Shown here piece by piece: positions 8,756-18,182 of a DNA stretch of 53,431 bases. The notes under the pieces were generated by a model. It was given only the letters and a program-made list of their open reading frames with translations. It made no database searches and was not told where the DNA came from. This stretch comes from Pelotomaculum sp. UBA3103 (lineage in GTDB: Bacteria > Bacillota > Desulfotomaculia > Desulfotomaculales > Pelotomaculaceae). Where the stretch lies: the NCBI GenBank assembly GCA_002365855.1, contig DFAP01000086.1, forward strand, positions 1 through 53,431, in the 5' to 3' direction. Both the position numbers and the translations under genes were made by a program. The stretch's first letter is position 1, and each line of letters starts with the position of its first letter.

Positions 8756-9624
8756 TGGAAAGCATCATTGGTCTTGAGGACGTTCATTTTTTATATCCCG
8801 ATGGAACACCAGCCTTAAAGGGAATTACTCTCCGCATCCCGCACCAGGGTAAAACTGCCCTGCTCGGGCCCAACGGAGCAGGAAAAACCACTCTGCTTCT
8901 GCACCTGAACGGGATTTACCGGCCCACCAGGGGTGCGGTTTATTTCGAGGGCAGCCATATCCGGCATTCACGGTCTGAAATCAACCTTCTGCGCAGGCAA
9001 ATTGGAATTGTTTTTCAAGATCCCGAGCTTCAGCTCCTCGGAGGAACAGTATACCAGGATTTATCGTTCGGCCCGGCCAACCTCAATTTAAACAATGACC
9101 TTATCCACAAGAGGGTAAAAAAAGCTCTCGAATTGTCAAACCTTATTCACCTGGCGGACCGGCCCGTTCATTCCTTAAGCTACGGGCAGAAAAAGCGTGT
9201 AGCCATAGCAGGTGTATTAGCCATGGAACCACGTGTGATTGCTTTGGATGAGCCCACAGCCAGCCTGGATCCGTGTGCTGCCGTGGAACTTATGGAGTTG
9301 ATGGACAGCCTCAACGCGCAGGGTACAACTGTTATTATTTCTACTCACGATGTTGACCTGGCGGTGGCCTGGGCAAAACAGCTGGTAATTATGGAAGATG
9401 GCCGCATCCAGCTGACCGGCACGGCGGAACAAATATACAAACAAAAACTTGAGGCGCACCGCTTGAACCTTAACGTCCCTTTCGTAGTGGAGGTATACTG
9501 GCATTTAATAGAAACCGGACTGGCCACAGGCATTGAGAAAATGCCCCGCAACCGGAAAGAACTTTTAAATCTGATTCACAAACCGGGACAAACAGAGCAT
9601 TTGTCTAAAGCTAAGGGGATCTAG
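8755..9624 (+). CDS. cbiO: cobalt transporter ATP-binding protein CbiO
   Basis: The ATPase of the cobalt ECF transporter. Walker A is GPNGAGKTTL, the Q-loop is FQDPELQLLG, the ABC signature is LSYGQKKR, Walker B is VIALDEPTA, and the switch histidine lies in ISTHDVD. The 289 residues include a short C-terminal extension after the ABC fold. The start is coupled to the cbiQ stop. Confidence 0.95.
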   Translation: MESIIGLEDVHFLYPDGTPALKGITLRIPHQGKTALLGPNGAGKTTLLLHLNGIYRPTRGAVYFEGSHIRHSRSEINLLRRQIGIVFQDPELQLLGGTVYQDLSFGPANLNLNNDLIHKRVKKALELSNLIHLADRPVHSLSYGQKKRVAIAGVLAMEPRVIALDEPTASLDPCAAVELMELMDSLNAQGTTVIISTHDVDLAVAWAKQLVIMEDGRIQLTGTAEQIYKQKLEAHRLNLNVPFVVEVYWHLIETGLATGIEKMPRNRKELLNLIHKPGQTEHLSKAKGI

Positions 9625-9625
9625 A

Positions 9626-10978
9626 ATGAACAGAATTATTATGGCCGGCACACACAGCGGAGCAGGCAAGACCACAATAACGGTTGGCTTGCTGGCGGCA
9701 CTGAAAAGAAAAGGTATCAAGGTGCAACCCTTCAAAGTCGGGCCGGACTACATCGACACCAGCTATCACTCTATAGCGGCCGGGGTATCATCTTACAACC
9801 TGGACGGCTGGATGATGCCGGCAGAAAATTTGCTGCAACTGTTTGCCCATGGTATGAAGGGTATGGACTTCGGTTTGATAGAGGGGGTAATGGGGCTCTA
9901 TGATGGTATGGGCTCTACGGCAACAGGCAGCACAGCTGATATTGCCAAACTTTTGGCTGCCCCGGTAATACTGGTGGTTGACGCCAGAGGGATGGCTGCC
10001 AGCGCTGCGGCCCAAGTCCGGGGCTACAAGTATTTTGACCGGCGCCTGCGCTTAAAAGGTGTAATCCTAAATAACGTCGGCAGCGCCAGACATTTTGAAT
10101 TAATTAAATCTGCCATCCAAAAAATGACCGGAGTTCAGGTATTAGGCTGTCTTCCCGCCGACGATGCCATCAAGCTGCCCAGCCGCCACCTGGGGCTGCT
10201 TCCAGCGGGTGAAGTGCACAAACGTGAAGAAGTGGTTGAAAAATTGGCCCTTTTAATTGAAAAACATATTGATGTGAATCAAATAATTGAACTGGGCAGA
10301 AAAACAAAGCCTGTTGCGCCTGTCCAAGAGGAATTCTTCAGCAATCCATTGGAGCAGGTCAAAATAGCTGTGGCCCGGGATGAATCATTCAGCTTTTACT
10401 ACCGCAGTACGCTGGAACTGCTTAAAAGCCTGGGAGCAGTTATAGAAAACTTCAGCCCTCTTATTCATGACAGGCTGCCTGAGAATGCCAGGGGACTATA
10501 CCTGGGAGGTGGTTTTCCAGAAGTTTTTGCCGAAGATCTGGCGTTAAACTCGTCTCTCCGTAAAGACATCAGAGATAAACTGGGTGAAGGACTCCCCTGT
10601 TATGCTGAATGTGGGGGACTGATGTATTTGACTGACAGCATCGTTACCAGAGAAGGAAAAGAGTTTCCCATGGTCGGGTTTTTTGATGGTAAAACTGTAA
10701 TGACCGGCCGTTTACAGAGATTCGGGTATGTAGATATTAATTTTACCAGAGATAATCTACTCGGTAAGAAGGGACAGACAGTGCGCGGTCATGAGTTTCA
10801 TTACTCGGATATTGAAGGCATGTCTTCCCCAGCCACATACCTTGTAAAATCAGCCTCAAGAGAAACCCGGTGGAACTGTGGGTACCTCAAAAAGAATGTA
10901 TTGTCCGCCTACGCCCATATTGATTTCTGGGGATACCCCGACCTGGCGCGCCATTTCCTGGAAACATGCAGTTTATAA
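9626..10978 (+). CDS. cbiA: cobyrinic acid a,c-diamide synthase CbiA
   Basis: CbiA amidates the a and c carboxylates of cobyrinic acid using glutamine and ATP. The N-terminal dethiobiotin-synthetase-like domain has GTHSGAGKTTITVGLL and FKVGPDYID. The C-terminal class I amidotransferase domain has CYAECGGLMYL with the catalytic Cys, and a late ...YAHIDFWG containing the partner His. Length 450 is typical. It is the last plus-strand gene of the cob cluster and converges on cobQ. Confidence 0.95.
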   Translation: MNRIIMAGTHSGAGKTTITVGLLAALKRKGIKVQPFKVGPDYIDTSYHSIAAGVSSYNLDGWMMPAENLLQLFAHGMKGMDFGLIEGVMGLYDGMGSTATGSTADIAKLLAAPVILVVDARGMAASAAAQVRGYKYFDRRLRLKGVILNNVGSARHFELIKSAIQKMTGVQVLGCLPADDAIKLPSRHLGLLPAGEVHKREEVVEKLALLIEKHIDVNQIIELGRKTKPVAPVQEEFFSNPLEQVKIAVARDESFSFYYRSTLELLKSLGAVIENFSPLIHDRLPENARGLYLGGGFPEVFAEDLALNSSLRKDIRDKLGEGLPCYAECGGLMYLTDSIVTREGKEFPMVGFFDGKTVMTGRLQRFGYVDINFTRDNLLGKKGQTVRGHEFHYSDIEGMSSPATYLVKSASRETRWNCGYLKKNVLSAYAHIDFWGYPDLARHFLETCSL

Positions 10979-10995
10979 AATGACAAAAGCAATAA

Positions 10996-12558
10996 TTAAA
11001 GCCCTTCCTTGGGTCCATCAAGACCCAGCACGCTGTAGATTTTATCCATATCCAGACTTCCCCTCACCACCGAGGCCAGCTTTTCAAAATCCTTGTGACG
11101 CTGCTCCACAGAAGGTGTTGCCAGTGCCGCCTCAAGCGGTTCATATCCTTTCATGCGGCGCAGCCTGTTAATAATTGTTCTCCTGAAATCATCATTGTCA
11201 AAAATTCCGTGAATATATGTGCCGAATGTCATGCCATCCTGGCTGACTGCCCCGTCGGTATAGTGAACTTTTTCGCCTGACCTCATCAAAATCGTAAAAG
11301 CCGGCGAAGCTCCGGAAACGAGCTCCGTCCTGCCCATGTGGATTTCGTATCCCGTAACCAGGCTGCCCATAGCGCCTTTCAATAATGGCCCGCCCCCGTC
11401 CACCTGGGCCTCAACCTGTGTAGTCACCTTTTCAGGAGCAAAAGTAGTGGAAATGTCCAATAGGCCAAGACCTTCTATCCGGGGAATTTCTGATTCAGTG
11501 TGGAGAGGATCATTCAGCTCTCTGCCAAGCATCTGATACCCCCCGCAGATACCTACAACGGGAGTCCCTGATTTGTGAAGCCCGATAATTTTAGACGCAA
11601 GTCCGGAGCGTTTTAAGAAGGCTAAATCACCGATTGTGTTCTTGCTGCCTGGGATGATTATCAAATCTGGATTGCCAAGCCTGCTCCCTTTTCCAACATA
11701 CCGGAGCCTGACGTCTGGTTCGTCTTCTAAAGGGTCAAAATCTGTAAAGTTGGATATGTGAGGCAGTTGGATCACCGCCACATCAACCCAGCCAGGATCC
11801 TGAACCTGCTCTGCCCACCTGCGGTCTTCCGAAACGGTATCCTCCTCCTGAATCCTGAAATCCTGGTAATATGGCACTACCCCAAACACCGGCTTTCCGG
11901 TTTTCATTTCAAGAAAATCCACGGCGGGCTTGAACAGACTTATGTCCCCCCTGAATTTGTTAATAATGAATCCGGCCACCCGGTCACGGTCTTCTGGAGA
12001 TATTAGCTCGAGCGTCCCCACCACGGACGCCAGGGCGCCGCCCTTGTCAATATCCGCCACAATTAGAACAGGCGCATCAGCCATCCTGGCAATGCGCATA
12101 TTTACGATCTCGTGTTCCTGCAGGTTTACTTCAGCAGGGCTGCCCGCTCCTTCTATTACAATAATATCGTATAACGAACGCAAACGGTCCAAAGCCCCTT
12201 CGATAACATCAAGGGCCTTGGGAGCATAGTCAGTGTGGTAGCGCTGCGCCGAGAGGTTTCCCACCGGTCTGCCCAGGACTACTACCTGAGAAGATGCGTG
12301 GCCTGTTGGCTTCAACAAGATCGGGTTCATATCCACCGATGGTTCTACACAGGCCGCCTCTGCCTGAACAACCTGCGCCCGACCCATTTCCCCGCCGCCT
12401 TTCGTAACGAAGGAGTTAAGGGCCATATTTTGAGACTTAAAAGGGGCTACCTTGTAGCCGTCCTGTACAAAAATTCTGCACAGTGCCGCTACCAGAACAC
12501 TTTTCCCTACATGTGAAGCGGTGCCCTGAACCATGATTGTCTTTGCTGTAATAGCCAC
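10996..12558 (-). CDS. cobQ: cobyric acid synthase CobQ/CbiP
   Basis: CobQ amidates four side chains (b, d, e, g) of adenosyl-cobyrinic a,c-diamide. The 520-residue protein begins with IMVQGTASHVGKSVLVAAL (P-loop) and has VGICGGYQMLG with the nucleophilic cysteine and TYIHGIFDN with the histidine of the glutaminase triad. It starts with GTG after AGGGGTGG. It lies on the opposite strand to the rest of the cob genes and converges on cbiA across only 17 bases, so it is transcribed separately and is not directly under the riboswitch at 165-335. Confidence 0.95.
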   Translation of the reverse strand: MAITAKTIMVQGTASHVGKSVLVAALCRIFVQDGYKVAPFKSQNMALNSFVTKGGGEMGRAQVVQAEAACVEPSVDMNPILLKPTGHASSQVVVLGRPVGNLSAQRYHTDYAPKALDVIEGALDRLRSLYDIIVIEGAGSPAEVNLQEHEIVNMRIARMADAPVLIVADIDKGGALASVVGTLELISPEDRDRVAGFIINKFRGDISLFKPAVDFLEMKTGKPVFGVVPYYQDFRIQEEDTVSEDRRWAEQVQDPGWVDVAVIQLPHISNFTDFDPLEDEPDVRLRYVGKGSRLGNPDLIIIPGSKNTIGDLAFLKRSGLASKIIGLHKSGTPVVGICGGYQMLGRELNDPLHTESEIPRIEGLGLLDISTTFAPEKVTTQVEAQVDGGGPLLKGAMGSLVTGYEIHMGRTELVSGASPAFTILMRSGEKVHYTDGAVSQDGMTFGTYIHGIFDNDDFRRTIINRLRRMKGYEPLEAALATPSVEQRHKDFEKLASVVRGSLDMDKIYSVLGLDGPKEGL

Positions 12559-12671
12559 CCACCCCTATCAAAATACACATTTATTCGATAAATTTAATAT
12601 TCTACCGCTACTGCTAAATTCCTCCTAAAAAAAGACAAGGCTAACCGGTTATGGCAGTCTTGCTAGTTAAA

Positions 12672-12718
12672 CTAAATAATAACCGGGCAAGTAATTGTAT
12701 TAACAAAGCTGGCCCGGT
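12672..12718 (-). terminator. probable terminator after the unknown gene 12749-13204
   Basis: ACCGGGC (12712-12718 read on the minus strand) pairs with GCCCGGT at 12682-12688, followed by TATTATTT. A second imperfect hairpin ending in seven Ts lies at about 12628-12662. Together they separate this gene from cobQ. Confidence 0.45.
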
Positions 12719-12748
12719 AGAAAAAAGAATAATTCAGTAGTGTACAGC

Positions 12749-13204
12749 CTATAACGTTCGGCATAGAAAATTAAAAGCACTCATTTTTACACCAATTTCA
12801 TGTGCATTGCTATAAAAATGATCAGGATCTAGAGATAAATCACTGTATTGCTTCCAAAAAGTTAATTTAACTTCTTTTATCAGTACCTCCCTTGGCAAGT
12901 CCCGTCTTTTTTCAGGTATTCCAAGAATTTCGAAAGCCTGCTCAACACCTTCTATCTTTTGCTCCCGGCTGTTCTGCTGCGCTTCGTAAAAGGCGCGAAA
13001 CATTACTTGCTCTTCTCGGCTTAACGGTGGCGTCAGGTCAGCCAGCCTCCAGAAAAACATGCCCGTAGCTTCTTTAATCCCGGTATCTTTAGATAATAAC
13101 TCTGTCGTTACCTTGTTAATCATGACTTGACGCTGCTTATTTTCGATTTTGCAGGTACACGGAAATTGCTCCAACATTAAGTGAAGACCATAATTCTCCG
13201 CCAT
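12749..13204 (-). CDS. hypothetical protein, 151 residues
   Basis: I do not recognise this protein. The start MAENYGLHLM at 13204 has AAGGGGAG 7-8 bases upstream; an upstream in-frame start at 13306 lacks this. Visible features are FPCTC near residue 14, a charged helical middle (PLSREEQVMFRAFYEAQQNS) and a hydrophobic end, with no signal peptide or membrane span. It follows the formate dehydrogenase genes, a probable Mo/W-cofactor riboswitch with terminator, and a 68-base palindrome. Its expression may therefore depend on cofactor status, but its role is unknown. Confidence 0.7.
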   Translation of the reverse strand: MAENYGLHLMLEQFPCTCKIENKQRQVMINKVTTELLSKDTGIKEATGMFFWRLADLTPPLSREEQVMFRAFYEAQQNSREQKIEGVEQAFEILGIPEKRRDLPREVLIKEVKLTFWKQYSDLSLDPDHFYSNAHEIGVKMSAFNFLCRTL

Positions 13205-13338
13205 ATTAATCTCCCCTTTACCAATAAGTTTATTTTTAAAACATATTTCTCTGCAACCGAACAAAGCAGATAAGAATATTTTTAAACTAATATTCTCTAC
13301 AGGCACTTCTATATCCTGCTTCTCCTGCCGAATGTAAC

Positions 13339-13406
13339 GGGGTCAGGCTTGCATTATTGCAAAAGTAAAGGTTGCTAATAAAGTGCAATAATGCAAGCCT
13401 GACCCC
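13339..13406. repeat. perfect 23-bp inverted repeat, REP-like palindrome
   Basis: Bases 13339-13361 and 13384-13406 are exact reverse complements (23 bp) around a 22-base spacer. The outer end reads GGGGTCAGGCTTGC. I recall similar GGGGTCAGG palindromes near IS200-like/REP-associated Y1 transposases. No transposase is present, so it would be a non-autonomous unit. There is no U-tract, so it is a poor terminator. Confidence 0.75.
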
Positions 13407-13414
13407 CAGCTTGA

Positions 13415-13453
13415 ATAAGAAAAGCTTTGCCCCCTTAAAAAAAGGACAAAGCT
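13415..13453 (-). terminator. intrinsic terminator, expression platform of the RNA at 13470-13575
   Basis: On the minus strand, AGCTTTGTCC pairs with GGGCAAAGCT around a T-rich loop, followed by TTTCTTATTC. It directly follows the structured RNA and precedes the palindrome and unknown gene. It may also end the fdh operon. Confidence 0.7.
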
Positions 13454-13469
13454 CAAAGTAAAAAATTAA

Positions 13470-13575
13470 GCTCTCTCCTTTCCACAATGGGAGGCGCAAC
13501 GGTTTCCCCCTGCACCCTACCGGCCTGGCAACCTTGCCCTTTTAAGTTTAGGTTAGCCAAGCTCGGAGAAGACTT
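13470..13575 (-). promoter_or_regulatory. probable molybdenum/tungsten cofactor (Moco) riboswitch
   Basis: Read on the minus strand, CTCCGAGC (13561-13568) and GGAAAGGAGAG (about 13472-13482) close an outer stem TCTCC/GGAGA. Inside, CTTGGC-AACCT pairs with AGGTT-GCCAGG, and GGTGCA pairs with TGCGCC. The multi-stem layout and the blocks CTCCGAGC, GGTGCGCC-like and GGAAAGGAG resemble my memory of the Moco RNA motif. A terminator follows at 13415-13453, and the Mo/W enzyme gene fdhA ends 30 bases upstream. The structure is clear; the class assignment is a judgement. Confidence 0.55.
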
Positions 13576-13604
13576 TTATTTACATGTCAGTTAATATGCG
13601 TCTT

Positions 13605-16298
13605 TTAGCTTACTTTCTCTACTTTAACCGCACATACCTTATATTCAGGTATTTTGGAAATGGGGTCGCGCGCCGCGTTGGTGACCCTGTTAATCGGTAC
13701 ATCCGGGTACTGGAAGGAAGTGAATACCAGGCCCGGGGTAACTCTTTCGGAAATTTGAGCAGTTACTTCCACTTGGCCTCTCCGAGAAGTTACCTTTACC
13801 TTATCACCGTCGTTGATACCGAGTTTTCCGGCGTCTTCGCAGCTGATCTCAAGGTACTCTTCCGGATAGAATACTTCCAGGGCTCCGGTGCGCTGGGTCA
13901 TAGTTCCAGTATGATAGTGATATCTCCTGCGGCCTGTGCTCAGGACCATCGGATATTCGGCATCGGGCTGCTCATTAGGTGGAATGTGCTCAACCGGATT
14001 GAACTTGCCGAGGCCGCGGACGAACTTATTCGCATGCAGGAACTTGGTGCCCGGGTGATCTGGTGTCGGGCAGGGCCACTGCAGGCCGCAAAGTTCCAGC
14101 CTGTCGAATGAGATCCCGCCATAGGATGGAGTAACTTTGGCAACCTCGTTCATGATGCTTTCAGGTGAATCATAGCTCATCGGGTAGCCCATGGCTGTGG
14201 CAACGAGGCAGATGATTTCCCAGTCAGGCTTGCTGTCACCGATCGGCTCGATAGCCTTACGCACCAGCTGAACCCGGCGCTCGGTATTGCTGAAAGTACC
14301 GTCTTTCTCGGCAAAGCTTGCGGCCGGCAGCACTACGTCAGCCAGCTGCGCCGTCTCGGTCAGGAAGATGTCCTGTACAACCAGGAAGTCCAGGCTTTTC
14401 AGTTCGTGCATAACCTGGTTGGCATCGGGGTCAGACAGTACCGGGTTCTCACCAAGGATGTACATGGCCTTGACAGACTTACCGGCTGCTTCAATCATCT
14501 CGCCCACGGTCAGACCAGGCTTGTCAGGCATTTTTTCCACATTCCAGAATTTAGCAAACTTTTCACGGTTTGCTTCAACAGCTACAGGCTGGTAAGCGGG
14601 GAAGACAACAGGCAGCGCGCCCATATCGCAGGCGCCCTGAACGTTGTTCTGGCCGCGCAGCGGGTTGACACCGCTGGACTCTTTACCGATATGACCGGTC
14701 AGCATGGCCAGGTTGCAAGTGGAAAAAACATTATGTGTTCCACAAGTGTGCTGGGTGATACCCATGGTATACAGGATTGTAGAGTTTTTCGCCTTGGCGT
14801 AGCCGCGTGCTACCTCGCGGATAACATCGGCAGGCACACTGGTAATCTCGGAAACATAGTCAGGAGTGTACTTGGCAACAGTTTGCTTGAACGCTTCAAA
14901 ATCTTCGGTGCGCTCTTCTACGAACTGCTTATTATACAGGCCCTCTTCGATAATAACGTTGGCCAGACCATTGAACAGGGCAATGTCAGTGCCCGGTTTT
15001 AACTGCAGGTGATATTGCGCCAACTTGGCTGAATCAGTAAGTCTCGGGTCTATTACTGCCAGGGTGCCTCCATTGGCGACTGCCTTCTTGATCTTGATAC
15101 CGATAATCGGGTGTGCGTCAAATGTGTTGGTACCAGCTGCCAGAATGAAATCTGCTTCAGCAATTTCTCCAATAGAGTTGGTCATTGCTCCGCTTCCAAA
15201 TGCTGCCCCCAGACCGGCGACAGTAGGAGCGTGTCAGAGACGTGCGCAGTGGTCGATATTGTTGGTACCGATCACCGCACGGGCCAGTTTATTCATTAAA
15301 TAGTTTTCTTCATTGGTTACACGGGCGGAAGAAAGAAGAGCAACGGCATCGGGGCCGTACGTATCTTTCGCTGCACCCAACTTGCTTGCTACCAGGCCGA
15401 TGGCCTCATCCCAGGAAGCCTCGACAAACGCCCCGTCCTTTTTAATCAGCGGGGTGGTCAAGCGGTCAGGGTGATGAATAAAGCCATAACCAAAGCGCCC
15501 CTTCACGCAAAGAGCGCGGCCGTTAACATCACCATCAGTTGAGGTTACACCAATGACCTTGCCGTCTTTGACGTTTAAGTCATACTGGCAGCCGACGCCG
15601 CAGTACGGGCAGGTGGTTGTGACTTTTTCAACTTCCCACTGCCGGGCCTTGCCTAGCATAGCCTTTTCGGTCAGGGCGCCCACCGGGCATACCGCGATGC
15701 AGTTGCCGCAGAATACACAGTTGGATATCTCCGTGTCGCTAAGAGTGGTGCCCATGGCCGGACCCACTTTGGCACTAAAACCCCTGAAGGAGAAATCTAT
15801 TGCATTGTTGCCCTGGATCTCTTCGCACATACGGATGCATTTGCTGCAAAGGATGCACTTGTTCATATCCCTTACGATGAAGGGGTTGTCGTCTTCGATA
15901 GGATAATCATGCTTTTCACCGGTAAAAGCGCCGGGCCTGACGCCGTAGTAATAGGCATAGTCCTGCAGGCGGCAGTTGCCGTTCTTGTGGCAGGTCAGGC
16001 AATCTTCCGGGTGGTTGGCCAGCAGTAATTCTAAGTTGGTTTTTCTTGCTTCTATGATCGCCGGCGTGTCAGTGTAGACTACCATGCCCTCGCCGGCTTC
16101 AGTGACGCAGGACGCCGGCATATTGCGCGCTCCGGGGATATCAACCACGCAGATCCGGCAGGCGCCAGGCCTGCTGAGCTCGGGGTCGTGGCAGAAGGTG
16201 GGAATAAAGATGCCCGCCTGCTGAGCCGCTTCCAGAACCGTGGTCCCTTTCGGCACTGTAATCTGAATGCCGTCTATTGTAAGTGTTACTTTAGACAA
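13605..16298 (-). CDS. fdhA: selenocysteine-containing NAD(P)-linked formate dehydrogenase catalytic subunit FdhA
   Basis: One 898-codon frame interrupted only by TGA at 15234-15236, read as selenocysteine 355 in the context HCARL-U-H, the Mo/W-ligand position of formate dehydrogenases. Immediately after the UGA, CTGTCGCC-GGTCTG-GGGGCAG can form a bacterial SECIS hairpin whose GGUCUG loop matches E. coli fdhF. Domains: [2Fe-2S] (about 1-80), NuoG-like CX2CX5C region, two [4Fe-4S] motifs (CILCSKC, CVFCGNC), a further CPYCGVGC cluster, then the molybdopterin domains. It starts at TTG 16298 after GGAAAAGGA. It is the last of three dehydrogenase subunits and oxidises formate, or reduces CO2, with NuoE/NuoF-like partners. 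Confidence 0.93.
15234..15236 (-). other. in-frame UGA selenocysteine codon (U355) with adjacent SECIS
   Basis: The TGA lies between HCARL and HAPTVAGL, where Cys-type enzymes carry cysteine. The frame is identical on both sides (13605-16298 is divisible by three). A hairpin with a GGUCUG loop occupies the 15-38 bases downstream. Confidence 0.92.
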
Positions 16299-16313
16299 TT
16301 CCTTTTCCCTCCT

Positions 16314-18167
16314 TTACGCCTTAATTATTGCGTCGAACTTGCACTTCTGGATGCAAGCGCCGCACTTGATGCAGACCGCAGGATCAATCTTATGAGGCTG
16401 TTTCTTTTCACCGGTAATTGCTCCAGCCGGGCAGGCCCTCAAGCAGGCGCCGCAGCCGGTGCACTTGTCAGCCAGTACTGTGTAGACCAACAGGGCGTTG
16501 CAGACTCCTGCGGGGCAGCGCTTGTCGATAATGTGCGCTTCGTATTCGTCCCGGAAGTAGCGCAGGGTGGACGAAATCGGGTTGGCGCAGGTCTGGCCGA
16601 GTCCGCACATGGCTGAGCTCGTGACTACTCTGCAGAGGCGGTCAAGGGTGTCGATGTCTTCAATTACGCCGTTGCCGTCGCAGATCTTCTGTAAGATCTC
16701 AAGCATGCGCTTGGTGCCTTCGCGGCAGGGTGTGCATTTGCCGCAGGACTCGAGCTGGGTAAAGTTCAAGAAGAACTTGGCCACGTCAACCATGCAGGTG
16801 GTGTCGTCCATACACACGAGTCCGCCTGAACCCATCATCGAGCCGATCTCTCCCAGTGATTCATAGTCGATCGGGGTGTCCAGGTGCTCCGCGGGTATGC
16901 AGCCGCCGGACGGACCGCCGCTCTGAACGGCTTTGAATGGCCTGTCGTTCTGGATGCCGCCGCCGATGGCGAAGATAATGTCGCGCAGGGTAATGCCCAT
17001 GGGCACTTCAATCAGGCCGGTGTTGTTAACTTTGCCGGTCAGGCAGAACACTTTGCTGCCTTTGCTCTTCTCGGTGCCCATAGCCGCGTACCAGTCGGCG
17101 CCGTTGCGGATGATGAAGGGCACGTTAGCGTAGGTCTCGACGTTGTTTAATACGGTGGGCTTGCCAAACAGGCCTTTGTGCGCGGGGTATGGCGGACGCA
17201 CGCGGGGCATGCCGCGCAAACCTTCGATGGAGTTTAAAAGCGCGGTTTCTTCGCCGCAGACGAAGGCGCCGGCGCCTGCTTTGATCTTGATCCGGAAGCT
17301 AAAACCGGAATCCAGGATGTTGTCGCCTAACAGCCCGTGCTCTTCGGCCTTGGCGATGGCTAAGTTAAGCCGCTTGATGGCGATCGGATACTCGGCCCGG
17401 CAGTAAATATAGCCTTCGTCGGCGCCGATGGCGTAGCCGGCGATCATCATGCCTTCTAAGATTGAGTGGGGATCGCCCTCTAATACTGACCTGTCCATGA
17501 ATGCGCCGGGGTCGCCTTCGTCGGCGTTGCAGACGGCGTATTTTTTGTCGCCTTGGGCGCCGTAAACGAATGACCACTTGGTGCCGGTGGAGAACCCGCC
17601 GCCGCCACGTCCTCTTAGGCCGGATTTCTTGACTTCTTCTATAACGGCCATCCTGTCGAGCTGAAGGGCTTTTTCAATTCCTTCGTAGCCGCCGGTGGCG
17701 ATGTATTCAACGATGCTCTCGGGGTTGATCCTGCCCAAACGTGATGTTACGGAGCGTATTTGCTTTTCGTAGTATGGTGCTTTGTCCATGATGTCGATGC
17801 CTTCGTACGGTGTGGCGTCACCGGGTATCTGGAAGCAGGCCAGTTCGTACAAGGGGGTCTTGTTGACGATGTGGCTTTCGATAAGCGCTTCTACATTGTC
17901 GGCGAATATGTCACCATATATGACGCTGGGTGCGCCGGCTAAGGCGATTTCGACCATTGGCTCGCGGTAGCACATGCCGATACAGCTGGTGAAGTCTATG
18001 TCTGCGTCAAGCCCGCGGGCGGCTACTATCTCTTTGATGGCATCCATTACTTTGCCGCCACCGGCGGCGATACCGCAGGTGCCTAGACCGACCACGATGC
18101 GGGTCTTGCCAATTTTCTCTTTGTACTGCTCTTTATATTTTTCTCTTATCTGATCAAGGTTTTTCAA
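16314..18167 (-). CDS. formate dehydrogenase NuoF-like (HydB-type) flavoprotein subunit
   Basis: Diaphorase subunit passing electrons between FdhA and NAD(P), and possibly ferredoxin. The 617 residues comprise an N-terminal thioredoxin-like [2Fe-2S] domain (VVGLGTCGIAAGGG and SCIGMC), the NuoF core with GRGGGGFSTGTKW (FMN) and NADEGDPGAFMDRS, the [4Fe-4S] motif ESCGKCTPCREGT, and a C-terminal two-[4Fe-4S] ferredoxin (CTGCGACLRACP and CIKCGACIQKC). This is the layout of HydB and of NAD-linked or electron-bifurcating formate dehydrogenases. TTG start at 18167 after AGGAGGTGG. It lies 15 bases ahead of fdhA. Confidence 0.93.
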   Translation of the reverse strand: MKNLDQIREKYKEQYKEKIGKTRIVVGLGTCGIAAGGGKVMDAIKEIVAARGLDADIDFTSCIGMCYREPMVEIALAGAPSVIYGDIFADNVEALIESHIVNKTPLYELACFQIPGDATPYEGIDIMDKAPYYEKQIRSVTSRLGRINPESIVEYIATGGYEGIEKALQLDRMAVIEEVKKSGLRGRGGGGFSTGTKWSFVYGAQGDKKYAVCNADEGDPGAFMDRSVLEGDPHSILEGMMIAGYAIGADEGYIYCRAEYPIAIKRLNLAIAKAEEHGLLGDNILDSGFSFRIKIKAGAGAFVCGEETALLNSIEGLRGMPRVRPPYPAHKGLFGKPTVLNNVETYANVPFIIRNGADWYAAMGTEKSKGSKVFCLTGKVNNTGLIEVPMGITLRDIIFAIGGGIQNDRPFKAVQSGGPSGGCIPAEHLDTPIDYESLGEIGSMMGSGGLVCMDDTTCMVDVAKFFLNFTQLESCGKCTPCREGTKRMLEILQKICDGNGVIEDIDTLDRLCRVVTSSAMCGLGQTCANPISSTLRYFRDEYEAHIIDKRCPAGVCNALLVYTVLADKCTGCGACLRACPAGAITGEKKQPHKIDPAVCIKCGACIQKCKFDAIIKA

Positions 18168-18182
18168 GTTTGTCCACCTCCT

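Noticed and set aside
13584..14111. 175-residue open frame on the plus strand opposite fdhA
   Set aside because: It lies entirely antisense to a strongly conserved gene and shows no recognisable motif.
13605..15185. Formate dehydrogenase catalytic half as a separate gene starting at an internal Met
   Set aside because: The upstream frame ends in TGA at the known Sec position, the frame is the same on both sides, and a SECIS hairpin follows, so it is one selenoprotein gene.
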